Notes under the pieces: generated by a model
What the model was told of the DNA's origin: nothing
Databases searched by the model: none
Seen by the model: only the letters and a program-made list of their open reading frames with translations
Program-made: the position numbers and the translations under genes
In this document: piece after piece, positions 6,383-14,711 of the stretch
Layout of the letters: every line of letters begins with the position of its first letter
How positions within the stretch are numbered: position 1 is the first letter of the stretch
Origin: JAHEFX01 sp964614585
GTDB taxonomy: Bacteria > Actinomycetota > Acidimicrobiia > Spongiisociales > JAENVV01
DNA length: 20,593 nucleotides
Reading direction: 5' to 3'
Assembly: GCA_964614585.1 (NCBI GenBank)
Contig: CAZTLW010000030.1
Location: 1-20,593, forward strand

Positions 6383-7677
6383 CGACGCTCGTGCTCGGGG
6401 CGGGGGTGAGCGGGCTCGGCGTCGCCCGGTTGCTCCACCGTCTCGACCGCCCATTCGAGGTGTACGACGAGCGGGCCACCGGGGAGCTCGTCGGGGTGCC
6501 GATCACCAGCGGTCCGTGGGATCCCGCCTACCTGATCGGCATCGACCAGGTCGTGACGAGCCCGGGGTTCGCCGAGACCTCCGACCCGATTCGTCACGCC
6601 ATCGCCGAGGGGATCGAGGTCCGCTCCGAGCTCGACTTGGCGGCTTCGTTCGTGGCCGGCCGGGTCGTGGCGGTCACCGGCACGAACGGCAAGACGACGA
6701 CGACGGAGTTGATCCACGCGATGTGCCGCCAAAGCGGCCTCGTCGCCGATGCCGCCGGCAACATCGGGACCGCCCTCAGCGACCTCGCCGAGCCGGGGGC
6801 CGAGCGCGACGTGGCCGTGGTCGAGGCATCGTCCTTCCAACTCCGCTTCGCCGAGACGTTCCACCCCGACGTCGCGGTCGTGCTCGGCATCGACGCCGAC
6901 CACCTCGACTGGCACGGTGACGTGGAGGCCTACGTCGCTGCCAAGGCGCGGATCACCGAGCACCAGGGCCGCGACGACGTCATCGTCCACGCCGCCGACG
7001 ACGACCGGGCCGCCGCCATCGCGGCCGGCTCCGCCGCCCGACCGGTCCCGGTGTCCGGCCGGCGCCGACCGGCCGGCGGGCACGGTCCCGAGGGCGGCCG
7101 CCTCCACATCGGCCCGGTCGCCGTTCCGGTCGCGGACCTGGCGGTCGCCGACGAGGCGTACCTGGTGGACCTCGCAGCGGCCGGTGCCGCCGCACTGGCG
7201 GTCGGGGCCACGCCCGAGGGCGTCGAGACGGTGGTCCGGCGCTTCCACCCCGGTCCCCATCGGCGGGCGGTGGTGGCCACCGCCGACGGCATCACCTGGG
7301 TCGACGACTCGAAGGCCACCAACCCCCACGCCGCCGCCGCCTCCATCGCCGCCTTCGACCGGGTGGTGCTCGTCGCCGGTGGCCGCAACAAGGGGCTCGA
7401 CCTGGCCCCGATCGTCGGAGCCGGCCACCTCGTCGCCGTGCTGGCGGTGGGGGAGGCCGCCGGCGAGCTCGAGGCCCTGGCCCCGGACCTCGTCACCGAT
7501 GTCGGGACCGTCCCCGCCGCCGTCGCTCGTGCCGCGGAAATCGCCCGTCCGGGCGATACGGTGCTGCTGGCGCCGGGGTGTGCCTCGTTCGACCAGTTCC
7601 CGTCGTACGCGGCCCGGGGCGATGCGTTCGCCGCCGCCGTCGCCGAGCACGTGGGCCAGCGGGAGGAGGCGGTGTGA
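6379..7677 (+). CDS. murD: UDP-MurNAc-L-alanine:D-glutamate ligase MurD
   Basis: The 432-residue product starts with a Rossmann-like UDP-binding segment (TTLVLGAGVSGLGVARLL). It carries the ATP loop TGTNGKTTT (100-108, K105), AGNIGTAL, VVEASSFQL, GIDADHLDWHG, an AKARI segment with the carbamylated-lysine position, HRRAVVATADGITWVDDSKATNPHA, VAGGRNKGLD and a final PGCASFDQFPSYAARGDAF. These are MurD-specific and separate it from MurC and MurE in the same window. It adds D-glutamate in the cytoplasm. The start is GTG 6379, overlapping the mraY stop, with a G5 run 6 nt upstream. Its own stop overlaps ftsW by 4 nt. Confidence 0.96.
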   Translation: MTTLVLGAGVSGLGVARLLHRLDRPFEVYDERATGELVGVPITSGPWDPAYLIGIDQVVTSPGFAETSDPIRHAIAEGIEVRSELDLAASFVAGRVVAVTGTNGKTTTTELIHAMCRQSGLVADAAGNIGTALSDLAEPGAERDVAVVEASSFQLRFAETFHPDVAVVLGIDADHLDWHGDVEAYVAAKARITEHQGRDDVIVHAADDDRAAAIAAGSAARPVPVSGRRRPAGGHGPEGGRLHIGPVAVPVADLAVADEAYLVDLAAAGAAALAVGATPEGVETVVRRFHPGPHRRAVVATADGITWVDDSKATNPHAAAASIAAFDRVVLVAGGRNKGLDLAPIVGAGHLVAVLAVGEAAGELEALAPDLVTDVGTVPAAVARAAEIARPGDTVLLAPGCASFDQFPSYAARGDAFAAAVAEHVGQREEAV

Positions 7678-8840
7678 CGAGCGTGGCATCGATCGTGCGG
7701 GTGCGGGCAGACAGCCGCGCCGCCGCCGAGAACACCGAGGTGAACACCCGACTGCGCATCTTCCTCAAGGCGATCGTCGGGATGCTCGCCGTCATCGGGG
7801 TCGGTGCCACCATCTCGGCCTCGTCCGTCGATGCCGCCAGCGACGGACTCGACTTCTGGTTCTACGGGCTCCGCCAGGCCGCCTTCCTCGGGCTCGGCGT
7901 CATCGTCATGGCCGTCGCCGCCCGCATCCCCCACGACTGGTACCGACGCCTCGCCCTCCCGATCTGGCTCGTCGCCACGGGCGCCCTCGTGGCGACGCTG
8001 GCGATCGGCACGGTGCGGGGCGGTGCGCGGCGCTGGATCGAGGTCGGCCCGATCGACATCCAGGCCTCGGAGGTCATGAAGTTCGCCGTCATCGTGGCGC
8101 TCGCAGCGGTCTTCGCCCGCAAGGAGTCGAGCGGCCTCCTCGAGCGACCCGGCCACTTCTTCACCCCCGTGATCGTGTTCGTCGGGGTGGCGGCGGGACT
8201 CGTCATGCTCCAGCCGGACCTCGGCACCACCCTGGTCATCGGCATGTGCGCCTTCGGCGTGATCCTCGCAAGCCGCGCCAGGTTGCTCCATGTCGCCGGC
8301 CTCCTCGGCGTCGCCGGCCTGCTCGGGGCGGTGGCAGCCGTGGTGGCGCCGTACCGGTTCGCCCGCGTCCAGGCCTGGCTCGACCCCGCCGCCGACCCCG
8401 CCGGCGTCTCCTACCACCTCAACCAGTCGCTGGCGGCCCTCGGCTCCGGCGGCCCGCTCGGGGTCGGGATCGGCGAGAGCGCCTTCCGCTGGGACTACCT
8501 GCCCAATGCCCACACCGACTTCATCTTCTCGATCATCGGCGAGGAACTCGGCTTCGCCGGGACGGTGTTCGTGGTCGCCCTGTTCGCGGGCCTCACCGTG
8601 ATCGGCGTCACCATCGCCGTTCGTGCCCCCGATCGTTTCTCGTCGATGTTGGCGGCGGGCCTCACCGCCTGGATCTCGTTGCAGGCCTTCGTCAACATCG
8701 GGGGCGTGACCGGCCTGCTCCCCATCACCGGCATGACGCTCCCGTTCGTCTCCTACGGTGGCTCCTCGCTCCTCGTCGTCATGGGCGCCGTCGGCGTGCT
8801 CCTCGGGATCGCCGGGCGGGGGCGCGCGGGGGCGGCATGA
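7674..8840 (+). CDS. ftsW: Septal peptidoglycan glycosyltransferase FtsW (SEDS family)
   Basis: The 388-residue product is a multi-helix SEDS protein that polymerises lipid II at the septum with FtsI. Family landmarks are RRWIEVGPIDIQASEVMKFA, MLQPDLGTTLVI, YHLNQSLAALGSGGPLGVGIG, the NAHTDFIFSIIGEELGF segment containing the essential aspartate, and the closing LPITGMTLPFVSYGGSSLL. RodA is the main alternative, but the position between murD and murG fits FtsW. A basic N-terminal tail of about 25 residues precedes the first helix. The start GTG 7674 sits behind a GGAGGAGG-rich site (7661-7669); the in-frame GTG at 7683 has better spacing and cannot be excluded. It overlaps murG by 4 nt. Confidence 0.93.
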   Translation: MTSVASIVRVRADSRAAAENTEVNTRLRIFLKAIVGMLAVIGVGATISASSVDAASDGLDFWFYGLRQAAFLGLGVIVMAVAARIPHDWYRRLALPIWLVATGALVATLAIGTVRGGARRWIEVGPIDIQASEVMKFAVIVALAAVFARKESSGLLERPGHFFTPVIVFVGVAAGLVMLQPDLGTTLVIGMCAFGVILASRARLLHVAGLLGVAGLLGAVAAVVAPYRFARVQAWLDPAADPAGVSYHLNQSLAALGSGGPLGVGIGESAFRWDYLPNAHTDFIFSIIGEELGFAGTVFVVALFAGLTVIGVTIAVRAPDRFSSMLAAGLTAWISLQAFVNIGGVTGLLPITGMTLPFVSYGGSSLLVVMGAVGVLLGIAGRGRAGAA

Positions 8841-9904
8841 CGATCGCCATCGCCGCAGCCGGCACCGGCGGGCACGTGTTCCCCGCCCTGGCGGTGGCCG
8901 AGGCGCTCGGCGACCACCCCCTCGTCTTTTTTGGCGGTGACCGATTCGAGGCCACCGCCGTGCCCGCGGCCGGCCACGAGTTCGTCTCGGTCGAGGTGCG
9001 CGGCCTCGAGCGGTCGCTCACGCCCCGCAACCTCGGGCTGCCGCTCGTCGTCCGGCGCGCCGCCGCCGCCATCGCTGACGAGTTCCGCCGTCGCGACGTG
9101 ACGGCGCTCCTGGCCACCGGTGGGTATGTCACGGTGCCCGCCGCCCTGGCCGCCCGACGGCTCGGGATCCCCTACTGGTTGGCCGAGCAGAACGCCCATG
9201 CCGGGCTCGCCAACCGTCTCATGGGGCGCTGGGCGGAGGCCACCTTCACCTCGTTCGCCGAGACGGTGGGAGCCGTCCGGCCCCGCCACGTCGGCAATCC
9301 CGTCCGGGCCGCCATCGCCCGCCTGGACCGGGCGGACCGCCGTCCGGGCGCCCTCGAGCGATACGGGCTCGACTCGGGCGTGGCGACGCTCGGCATCGTC
9401 GGCGGGTCGCTCGGGTCGGGACCGATCAACGACGCCGCCCTGGCCGCTCTGGGCGACTGGTCCGATCCGCCGCTGCAGGTGCTGCACCTCGCCGGTCGCC
9501 GATTCGCCGACGCGGTCGCCGATCGGGTGGCGTCCGCCACGCCGCGATGGGTGGTCGTCGGGTTCGAGGACCGCATGGAGGAGTTCTTTGCCGCGGTCGA
9601 CGTCGTGTTGAGCCGGGCTTCGGGGATGGTGGCCGAACTGACCGCCACCGCCACCGCGGCGATCGTGGTGCCCGGCGCCTACGGGTCCAAGGGTCACCAG
9701 GACGCCTCCGCGGCGGTGCTCGGGGAGGCCGGGGCGGCCGTCGTCCTCGCCGAGGACGACCTGGCCGCCACCTTGGGCCCCACGGTCCGGGACCTGGTCT
9801 GCGACCCGCCCCGCCTGGCCGCCATGGCCGAGGCGGCGCGGGGCCTCGGTCGACCCGACGCCGCCTCCGACATCGCCCGGGAGTTGCTGCATGCTGCTGG
9901 CTGA
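8837..9904 (+). CDS. murG: Lipid II synthase MurG (UDP-GlcNAc transferase)
   Basis: The 355-residue GT-B fold protein transfers GlcNAc from UDP-GlcNAc to lipid I at the inner face of the membrane. The N-terminal glycine-rich loop AAGTGGHVFPALAVAE is canonical, followed by ATGGYVTVPAALAARRLGIPY and a second glycine loop GIVGGSLGSGPIN. Some normally conserved spots differ: the HEQN motif reads AEQN, and the UDP-GlcNAc loop usually seen as SRxGAxTVAE reads SRASGMVAE, one residue shorter and without the threonine. The later GHQDASA keeps the conserved glutamine. The start ATG overlaps the ftsW stop, and the 3' end overlaps murC by 14 nt. Confidence 0.92.
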   Translation: MTIAIAAAGTGGHVFPALAVAEALGDHPLVFFGGDRFEATAVPAAGHEFVSVEVRGLERSLTPRNLGLPLVVRRAAAAIADEFRRRDVTALLATGGYVTVPAALAARRLGIPYWLAEQNAHAGLANRLMGRWAEATFTSFAETVGAVRPRHVGNPVRAAIARLDRADRRPGALERYGLDSGVATLGIVGGSLGSGPINDAALAALGDWSDPPLQVLHLAGRRFADAVADRVASATPRWVVVGFEDRMEEFFAAVDVVLSRASGMVAELTATATAAIVVPGAYGSKGHQDASAAVLGEAGAAVVLAEDDLAATLGPTVRDLVCDPPRLAAMAEAARGLGRPDAASDIARELLHAAG

Positions 9905-11255
9905 CCACCCCCGCATCCACGTGATCGGCGCCGGCGGTGCCGGCATGTCGGGCCTCGCCCGCCTGCTCGCCCAGTCCGGGCACCTCGTCTCAGGCTCCGA
10001 CCTCGTCGCGGGGCGCCCGCTCCTCGACCTGGAGGAACTGGGCGTTGCGGTGTGGGAGGGCCATCGCCCCGAGGCCGTGTCCGGCGTCGACCTGGTGGTC
10101 GCCTCCTCGGCGGTGCCCGACCACGACCCCGAGTTGGTGGCCGCCCTCGAGGCCGGGGTGGAGGCGTGGGCCCGCCCGCAGCTGTTGGACCGCATCACCG
10201 GGTCCATGCGGACCCTCGGCGCCACCGGCACCCACGGCAAGACCACGACCTCCGCGCTGATGGTGGCCGCTCTCGACGGCAGGGGGGTCGACCCGTCCTT
10301 CGTGGTGGGCGGCCAACTCGTCGGCCACGGCACCAACGCCGCCTATCGGGACCCGGACTTGTTGGTGCTCGAGGCCGACGAGGCGTTCGGCACCTTCCTC
10401 GACCTCCACCTCGCCGGCCTCGTCGTCACCAACGTCGAGGTCGACCACCTCGAGCACTACGGCACGGCCGACGCGATGGAGGATGCCTTCGTGCGGGTCA
10501 TGCGCGACGTCGACGGGCCGGTGGTGGCCTGCATCGACGACCCGGGTGCCGAGCGCGCCCTCGCCCGGGCAGGCGGCATCGGGTATGGCATGTCGCCGCG
10601 GGCCGATTGGCGGATCGTCGACCTCGAGACGGGACCGCTCGACGTCCGCTTCGAGCTCCGCCATCGGGATGGGCGGATCCCGGTACGCGTCGGCCGCCCC
10701 GGGGTGCACGTGGCCCGCAACGCCGCGGGTGCCCTCGCCCTCCTTGCCGAGGCCGGCTTCGACCCGGTCCCCGCCGCCGCCGCCCTGGCCGACTTCGACG
10801 GCGTCGCGCGCCGCTATCACGTACGCGGCCGAGTGGCGGGTGTCACGCTCATCGACGACTACGCCCACCACCCAACCGAGGTGCTCGCCACCCTCCGGAC
10901 GGCCCGGTTGGGCCAGTGGCGACGGGTCTGGGCCATCTTCCAACCCCACCTGTACAGCCGGACCCGGGCGCTCGCCAACGAGTTCGGGCAGGCCTTCGCC
11001 GACGCCGACGAGCTCGTGGTCACCGATGTGTACGGCTCCCGGGAGGCGCCGGTCCCGGGCGTCACCGGCCGCCTCGTCGCCGACGCGGCCCGGGCCCGGA
11101 CCGACGCCAGGGTCCGCTACATCCCCCACATGGCCGAGGTGCCCGCCGCGATCGTCGACGAGCTCGTCCCCGGGGACCTCGTGCTCACCCTCGGGGCCGG
11201 GGACATCACGGTGCTCCCCGACGAGTTGGCCCGCGTCCTGGCGGAGCGGTCATGA
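9891..11255 (+). CDS. murC: UDP-MurNAc:L-alanine ligase MurC
   Basis: The 454-residue product has the MurC N-terminal loop IHVIGAGGAGMSGLA, the ATP loop A111-TGTHGKTTT with the histidine typical of MurC (K117), VLEADEAFGTF, NVEVDHLEHYG, FDGVARRYHVRG, DDYAHHPTEV and FQPHLYSRT. It adds the first amino acid, L-alanine, to UDP-MurNAc. The segment usually written EADESD(G/A)SF reads EADEAFGTF here, keeping the acidic EADE. The start ATG 9891 has GGGAG at 9879-9883 and lies inside the end of murG, so the two genes are probably coupled. The stop overlaps murB by 4 nt. Confidence 0.95.
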   Translation: MLLADHPRIHVIGAGGAGMSGLARLLAQSGHLVSGSDLVAGRPLLDLEELGVAVWEGHRPEAVSGVDLVVASSAVPDHDPELVAALEAGVEAWARPQLLDRITGSMRTLGATGTHGKTTTSALMVAALDGRGVDPSFVVGGQLVGHGTNAAYRDPDLLVLEADEAFGTFLDLHLAGLVVTNVEVDHLEHYGTADAMEDAFVRVMRDVDGPVVACIDDPGAERALARAGGIGYGMSPRADWRIVDLETGPLDVRFELRHRDGRIPVRVGRPGVHVARNAAGALALLAEAGFDPVPAAAALADFDGVARRYHVRGRVAGVTLIDDYAHHPTEVLATLRTARLGQWRRVWAIFQPHLYSRTRALANEFGQAFADADELVVTDVYGSREAPVPGVTGRLVADAARARTDARVRYIPHMAEVPAAIVDELVPGDLVLTLGAGDITVLPDELARVLAERS

Positions 11256-12163
11256 GCGACGCCGCCGGCATCGACCACCCGGGCGTCCGCCCAGACGTGC
11301 CACTCGCCCCGTTCACGACCTACAAGCGGGGCGGTCCCGCCCGATGGTTCCTCGAGGTGGCGACGGCAGCCGACCTCGACGGACTGGTGGTGCCCGAGGG
11401 CGTGCCGATCCTGGTCCTCGGCCGCGGCTCGAACCTCGTGGTCGCGGAGGCCGGATTCGACGGTCTCGTCCTGCGGCTCGGCACCGACTTCGCCCGCATC
11501 GAGGTCGAGGCCGACGGGACGGTCGTGGCGGGGGGCGCCGCCCCCCTCCCGAAGGTGGCCCGGGCAGCGGCGGCGGCCGGACGAGGCGGGCTGGCCTGGT
11601 TGGTTGGGGTCCCCGGGTCGATCGGCGGTGCGGTGGTGATGAACGCCGGCTGCTTCGGGGCCGACACCGCCGAGACCCTCCGCTGGGCCGAGATCGTCGA
11701 CCTCCGGACGGGCACCCGTCGCCGGGCCACCCCCACCGATCTCGACCACGGGTACCGGCACTCGAACCTCGCGGCCGACGAGCTGGTCACCGAGGCCGCC
11801 TTCGCGACGACGCCGTCGACCCGGGAGGCCGAGGAGGCCGCCATGCGGGAGGTCACCCGCTGGCGGCGCGACCACCAGCCGGGAGGCACCCACAACGCCG
11901 GCTCCGTCTTCAAGAACCCACCCGGTGACGCCGCCGGCCGCATCATCGACGAGCTCGGCCTCAAGGGGCTGGCGGTCGGTGGGGCATCCGTCTCCGAACG
12001 GCATGCCAACTTCATCGTGGCCGCCGACGACGCCACCGCCGACGACGTCCACGCCCTCATGTGCGAGGTGCGGGACCGGGTGGCCACCGCCACCGGGATC
12101 GAACTGGTGCCCGAGATCCGTTTCGTTGGGTTCCCCGACACCCCCGACGGGAGGCGGCGATGA
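11252..12163 (+). CDS. murB: UDP-N-acetylenolpyruvoylglucosamine reductase MurB
   Basis: The 303-residue FAD enzyme reduces UDP-GlcNAc-enolpyruvate to UDP-MurNAc with NADPH. FAD-binding segments are VLGRGSNLVV and WLVGVPGSIGGAVVMNAG. The catalytic trio is complete: R169 in YRHSN, S218 in NAGSVFKNP (the proton-donating serine) and E288 in VPEIRFVG. LAPFTTYKRGGPA near the N terminus is typical. Its start overlaps the murC stop (ATGA) and its stop overlaps ftsQ (ATGA). MurA, the preceding enzyme, is not in this window. Confidence 0.96.
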   Translation: MSDAAGIDHPGVRPDVPLAPFTTYKRGGPARWFLEVATAADLDGLVVPEGVPILVLGRGSNLVVAEAGFDGLVLRLGTDFARIEVEADGTVVAGGAAPLPKVARAAAAAGRGGLAWLVGVPGSIGGAVVMNAGCFGADTAETLRWAEIVDLRTGTRRRATPTDLDHGYRHSNLAADELVTEAAFATTPSTREAEEAAMREVTRWRRDHQPGGTHNAGSVFKNPPGDAAGRIIDELGLKGLAVGGASVSERHANFIVAADDATADDVHALMCEVRDRVATATGIELVPEIRFVGFPDTPDGRRR

Positions 12164-12936
12164 CCGAGATCGACCCGAGGATCGCCCGACGACGGACCGA
12201 GATCCGGGAGTCGGCCGCCTCCGGGCAGCTGCGACGGGTGCTGGCGGCGCTCGCCGTGGTCGCCGGTGCCGTGCTGGCGGTCTGGGTCGCCCAACTGCCT
12301 CCGTTTGCCGCCGACGTGGTCGACGTCACCGGGGCGGAGCGAGCCGACGTCGACGCCGTGGTGTCCCCGGTGGTCGGCGACCCGATCGCCTTCCTCGTCC
12401 ACCGGCGGGCCGGGCTCGAGGAGGCGCTCGAGGCCCAGCCGTGGGTCGTCGAGGCCACCGTCTCGTTGCGCTTCCCCGACACGATCGCCATCGAGCTCGT
12501 CGAGCGGCGCCCGGTGCTGACCGTGCGGTCGGCCGGCCGGGCGATGGTGGTCGCCGACGACGGGGTCGTGGTCGCCGAGGTCGCCGACCCGGCACTCCCC
12601 GCGGTCGAGCTCGCGGGAGTCGTGCCGACGCCGCCCGGGGAGTCGGCGGCCGATGTCCGGGCCGTCGGGCTCGCCGCGTTCGTCGGCGGTCTCGACCCCT
12701 CGTTGCTCGCCGACGGCACGCTCGAGGAGGTCGACGGCGAGTTGTGGTTCCGGGTCGGGGGGGTGGACGTGCGCCTCGGTCGGGCCGTCGACATGACGGC
12801 CAAGGCCGTCGCGCTCGAGGCGTTGTGGGCCGAGGACCTGCCCTCGGGAGCCACGGTCCAGCTGGTCAGCGCCCGCCGGCCGGCGGTGCAGCTGCCGGAG
12901 GAGCCGCCCGCCGTCGACGCCGAGGTGGCGCCGTGA
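12160..12936 (+). CDS. ftsQ: Cell division protein FtsQ (POTRA domain, bitopic)
   Basis: The 258-residue product has a cytoplasmic basic stretch (about 1-24), one transmembrane helix (about 25-45), a POTRA domain (about 50-118, starting FAADVVDVTGAERADVDAVV and containing AFLVHRRAGLEEALEAQPWV) and the beta domain typical of FtsQ/DivIB, starting with a conserved ELVERRPVLTV. It recruits and regulates the FtsL-FtsB pair and FtsI. The start ATG 12160 has GGGAGG at 12149-12154 and overlaps the murB stop; longer upstream frames have no ribosome binding site. The C terminus is Pro/Glu-rich. Position directly before ftsZ, without ftsA, is the actinobacterial order. Confidence 0.9.
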   Translation: MTEIDPRIARRRTEIRESAASGQLRRVLAALAVVAGAVLAVWVAQLPPFAADVVDVTGAERADVDAVVSPVVGDPIAFLVHRRAGLEEALEAQPWVVEATVSLRFPDTIAIELVERRPVLTVRSAGRAMVVADDGVVVAEVADPALPAVELAGVVPTPPGESAADVRAVGLAAFVGGLDPSLLADGTLEEVDGELWFRVGGVDVRLGRAVDMTAKAVALEALWAEDLPSGATVQLVSARRPAVQLPEEPPAVDAEVAP

Positions 12937-12953
12937 ACGTCGTCCGCCCGGTG

Positions 12954-12986
12954 ATACCGGGGATGTCGGTACCCCTGGGGTATGCT
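12954..12986 (+). promoter_or_regulatory. Putative internal ftsZ promoter with overlapping palindrome
   Basis: The 85-nt ftsQ-ftsZ gap is less G/C-rich than the genes. TATGCT at 12981-12986 fits an actinobacterial -10 (TANNNT). No convincing -35 is present. A dyad TACCCC-T-GGGGTA (12970-12982) overlaps the -10. In RNA, ATACC (12954-12958) can pair with GGTAT (12979-12983), and GGGG (12959-12962) with CCCC (12972-12975). Extra ftsZ promoters in the ftsQ-ftsZ gap are known in several actinobacteria; the site here is inference. Confidence 0.4.
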
Positions 12987-13021
12987 CCGGCAACGGATCG
13001 TCTACCGCGAGAGGCAGCCGC

Positions 13022-14077
13022 ATGACGCGTCACTCCGCCCCCCAGAACTACCTCGCCGTGATCAAGGTCGTCGGCGTGGGTGGTGGTGGCGTGAACGCCG
13101 TGAACCGCATGATCGAGTCCGGGATCCGCGGCGTGGAGTTCATCGCCATCAACACCGATGCCCAGGCGCTGCTCATGTCGGACGCGGACATCAAGCTCGA
13201 TCTCGGCCGCGAGATCACCCGGGGCCTCGGCGCCGGCGCCAACCCCGAGGTCGGCCAGGCCGCCGCCGAGGCGCATCGCGAGGAACTCGAAGAGGTCCTG
13301 CGGGGCGCCGACATGGTCTTCGTGACCGCCGGCGAAGGCGGTGGCACCGGCACCGGCGGCGCCCCCGTCGTGGCCGAGATCTCCAAGAGCCTCGGGGCGT
13401 TGACGGTCGGCGTCGTGACTCGTCCCTTCGGGTTCGAGGGCCGCCGACGCAGTCTCCAGGCCGAGCAGGGCATCCAGAACCTGCGCGACTCGGTCGACAC
13501 CCTCATCGTGATCCCGAACAACCGGCTCCTCGAACTGGCCGACGCCCGGATGCCGATCGTCGATGCATTCCGGATGGCCGACGAGGTCCTGACGGCCGGG
13601 GTGGGCGGGATCACCGATCTCATCACGACCCCCGGCCTCATCAACGTGGACTTCGCCGACGTCAAGACCGTCATGGGCGAGGCCGGCTCGGCGGTGCTCG
13701 GCATCGGCAAGGCGAGCGGTGACGACCGGGCCTCCCAGGCGGCGGCCCGGGCGACTGCGAGCCCGCTGCTCGAGACGTCGATGGAGGGTGCTCGGGGGGT
13801 GCTGCTCTCGATCGCCGGGCCGTCCACGATGTCGCTCCACGAGGTCAACGAGGCCGCCTCGGTGGTCAACGAGCACTGCGACCCCGAGGCCCAGATCATC
13901 TTCGGCGCCGTCGTCGACGACTCGCTCGGCGAGGACCTCAAGGTGACGGTCATCGCCGCCGGCCTCGAGGGCGGCCGTCGCCGTCGCTCGGGTGGTACCG
14001 GTGGCTCGACGTCGTCGATCGGCTCCAGCGGGGCCACCGACGACGACCTCGGCATCCCCAGCTTCGTCCAGGGCTGA
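13022..14077 (+). CDS. ftsZ: Cell division GTPase FtsZ
   Basis: The 351-residue tubulin homologue forms the Z ring. The nucleotide-binding domain has VVGVGGGGVNAVNRM, NTDAQAL and the tubulin signature G106-G-G-T-G-T-G112, in the actinobacterial form GEGGGTGTGGAP. The catalytic T7 loop is N208-V-D-F-A-D213. After about residue 315 comes a short Gly/Ser/Arg linker, then an acidic C-terminal peptide DDDLGIPSFVQG that would bind SepF and other partners. It lacks the terminal basic residues common in this tail. The ribosome binding site GAGAGG lies at 13009-13014, 7 nt before the ATG. The 85-nt upstream gap carries a probable dedicated promoter. Confidence 0.98.
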   Translation: MTRHSAPQNYLAVIKVVGVGGGGVNAVNRMIESGIRGVEFIAINTDAQALLMSDADIKLDLGREITRGLGAGANPEVGQAAAEAHREELEEVLRGADMVFVTAGEGGGTGTGGAPVVAEISKSLGALTVGVVTRPFGFEGRRRSLQAEQGIQNLRDSVDTLIVIPNNRLLELADARMPIVDAFRMADEVLTAGVGGITDLITTPGLINVDFADVKTVMGEAGSAVLGIGKASGDDRASQAAARATASPLLETSMEGARGVLLSIAGPSTMSLHEVNEAASVVNEHCDPEAQIIFGAVVDDSLGEDLKVTVIAAGLEGGRRRRSGGTGGSTSSIGSSGATDDDLGIPSFVQG

Positions 14078-14093
14078 CCGGGGCCCGTCTCCG

Positions 14094-14711
14094 ATGGCCG
14101 CGGTCGGCGTGGCGTTCTCCGATGCGACCGACGGCGACCTCCGCGACCCGGCCGACCGCGAGCGGTTCTCACGAAGCCTCGACATCAGCGCCGACTGGGC
14201 GTTCGCCCACCAGGTCCATGGTCGATGCGTGCTGACCGTGACCGGGCCGGGTCATGCCGGGGACGCCGACGGTCTCGTGACCACCGCCCCCGGCTTGCCG
14301 GTGGCCGTGTTCACGGCCGACTGCCTCGGCGTCGTCGCCCACGGCGAGGGCGTCGTGGCCGTGGCCCATGCGGGCTGGCGGGGGTTGGCGGCCGGCGTGC
14401 TGGAAGCGACGGTCTCGGTGATGGCCGGGCTGGGCGGGCCACCCGACGTGGTCGACGTCGGTCCGTCGATCGGTCCCTGTTGTTACGAGGTCGGGCCGGA
14501 GGTGGTCGACGCCCTCGGCCACCCGGCGACGACGACGTGGGGCTCGCCCTCGGTCGACCTGCGGGCAGCGGCGATCGAGCGCCTGGGCGCGGTCGCCCCG
14601 GAGGCGGACGTCCGCGTCGACGACCGGTGCACCCGCTGCAGCGAGGGCCTGCACTCCCATCGCGCCTCGGGGACGTCCCACCGCCTCGGTGCGGTCGGAT
14701 GGCTGCCATGA
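14094..14711 (+). CDS. pgeF: PgeF/YfiH-family protein (multicopper-polyphenol oxidoreductase fold)
   Basis: The 205-residue product belongs to the PgeF (YfiH, 'laccase-domain') family, known for peptidoglycan-editing activity in Enterobacteria and for purine nucleoside activities in vitro. The metal and catalytic residues are present: H42 in HQVHG, C77 in TADCLGV and H92 in AHAGWRG, together with IGPCCYEVGPEV and a C-terminal CTRCSEGLHSHR. The N-terminal part before HQVHG is only about 40 residues, shorter than usual, and lacks the common TTRxGGVS stretch. The start ATG 14094 is 16 nt after ftsZ, with only a weak G-run upstream. It overlaps yggS by 4 nt, in the common actinobacterial order ftsZ-pgeF-yggS-sepF. 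Confidence 0.85.
   Translation: MAAVGVAFSDATDGDLRDPADRERFSRSLDISADWAFAHQVHGRCVLTVTGPGHAGDADGLVTTAPGLPVAVFTADCLGVVAHGEGVVAVAHAGWRGLAAGVLEATVSVMAGLGGPPDVVDVGPSIGPCCYEVGPEVVDALGHPATTTWGSPSVDLRAAAIERLGAVAPEADVRVDDRCTRCSEGLHSHRASGTSHRLGAVGWLP

Noticed and set aside
12982..13722. + frame overlapping the ftsZ start in another phase
   Set aside because: Arg-rich out-of-frame reading of ftsZ.
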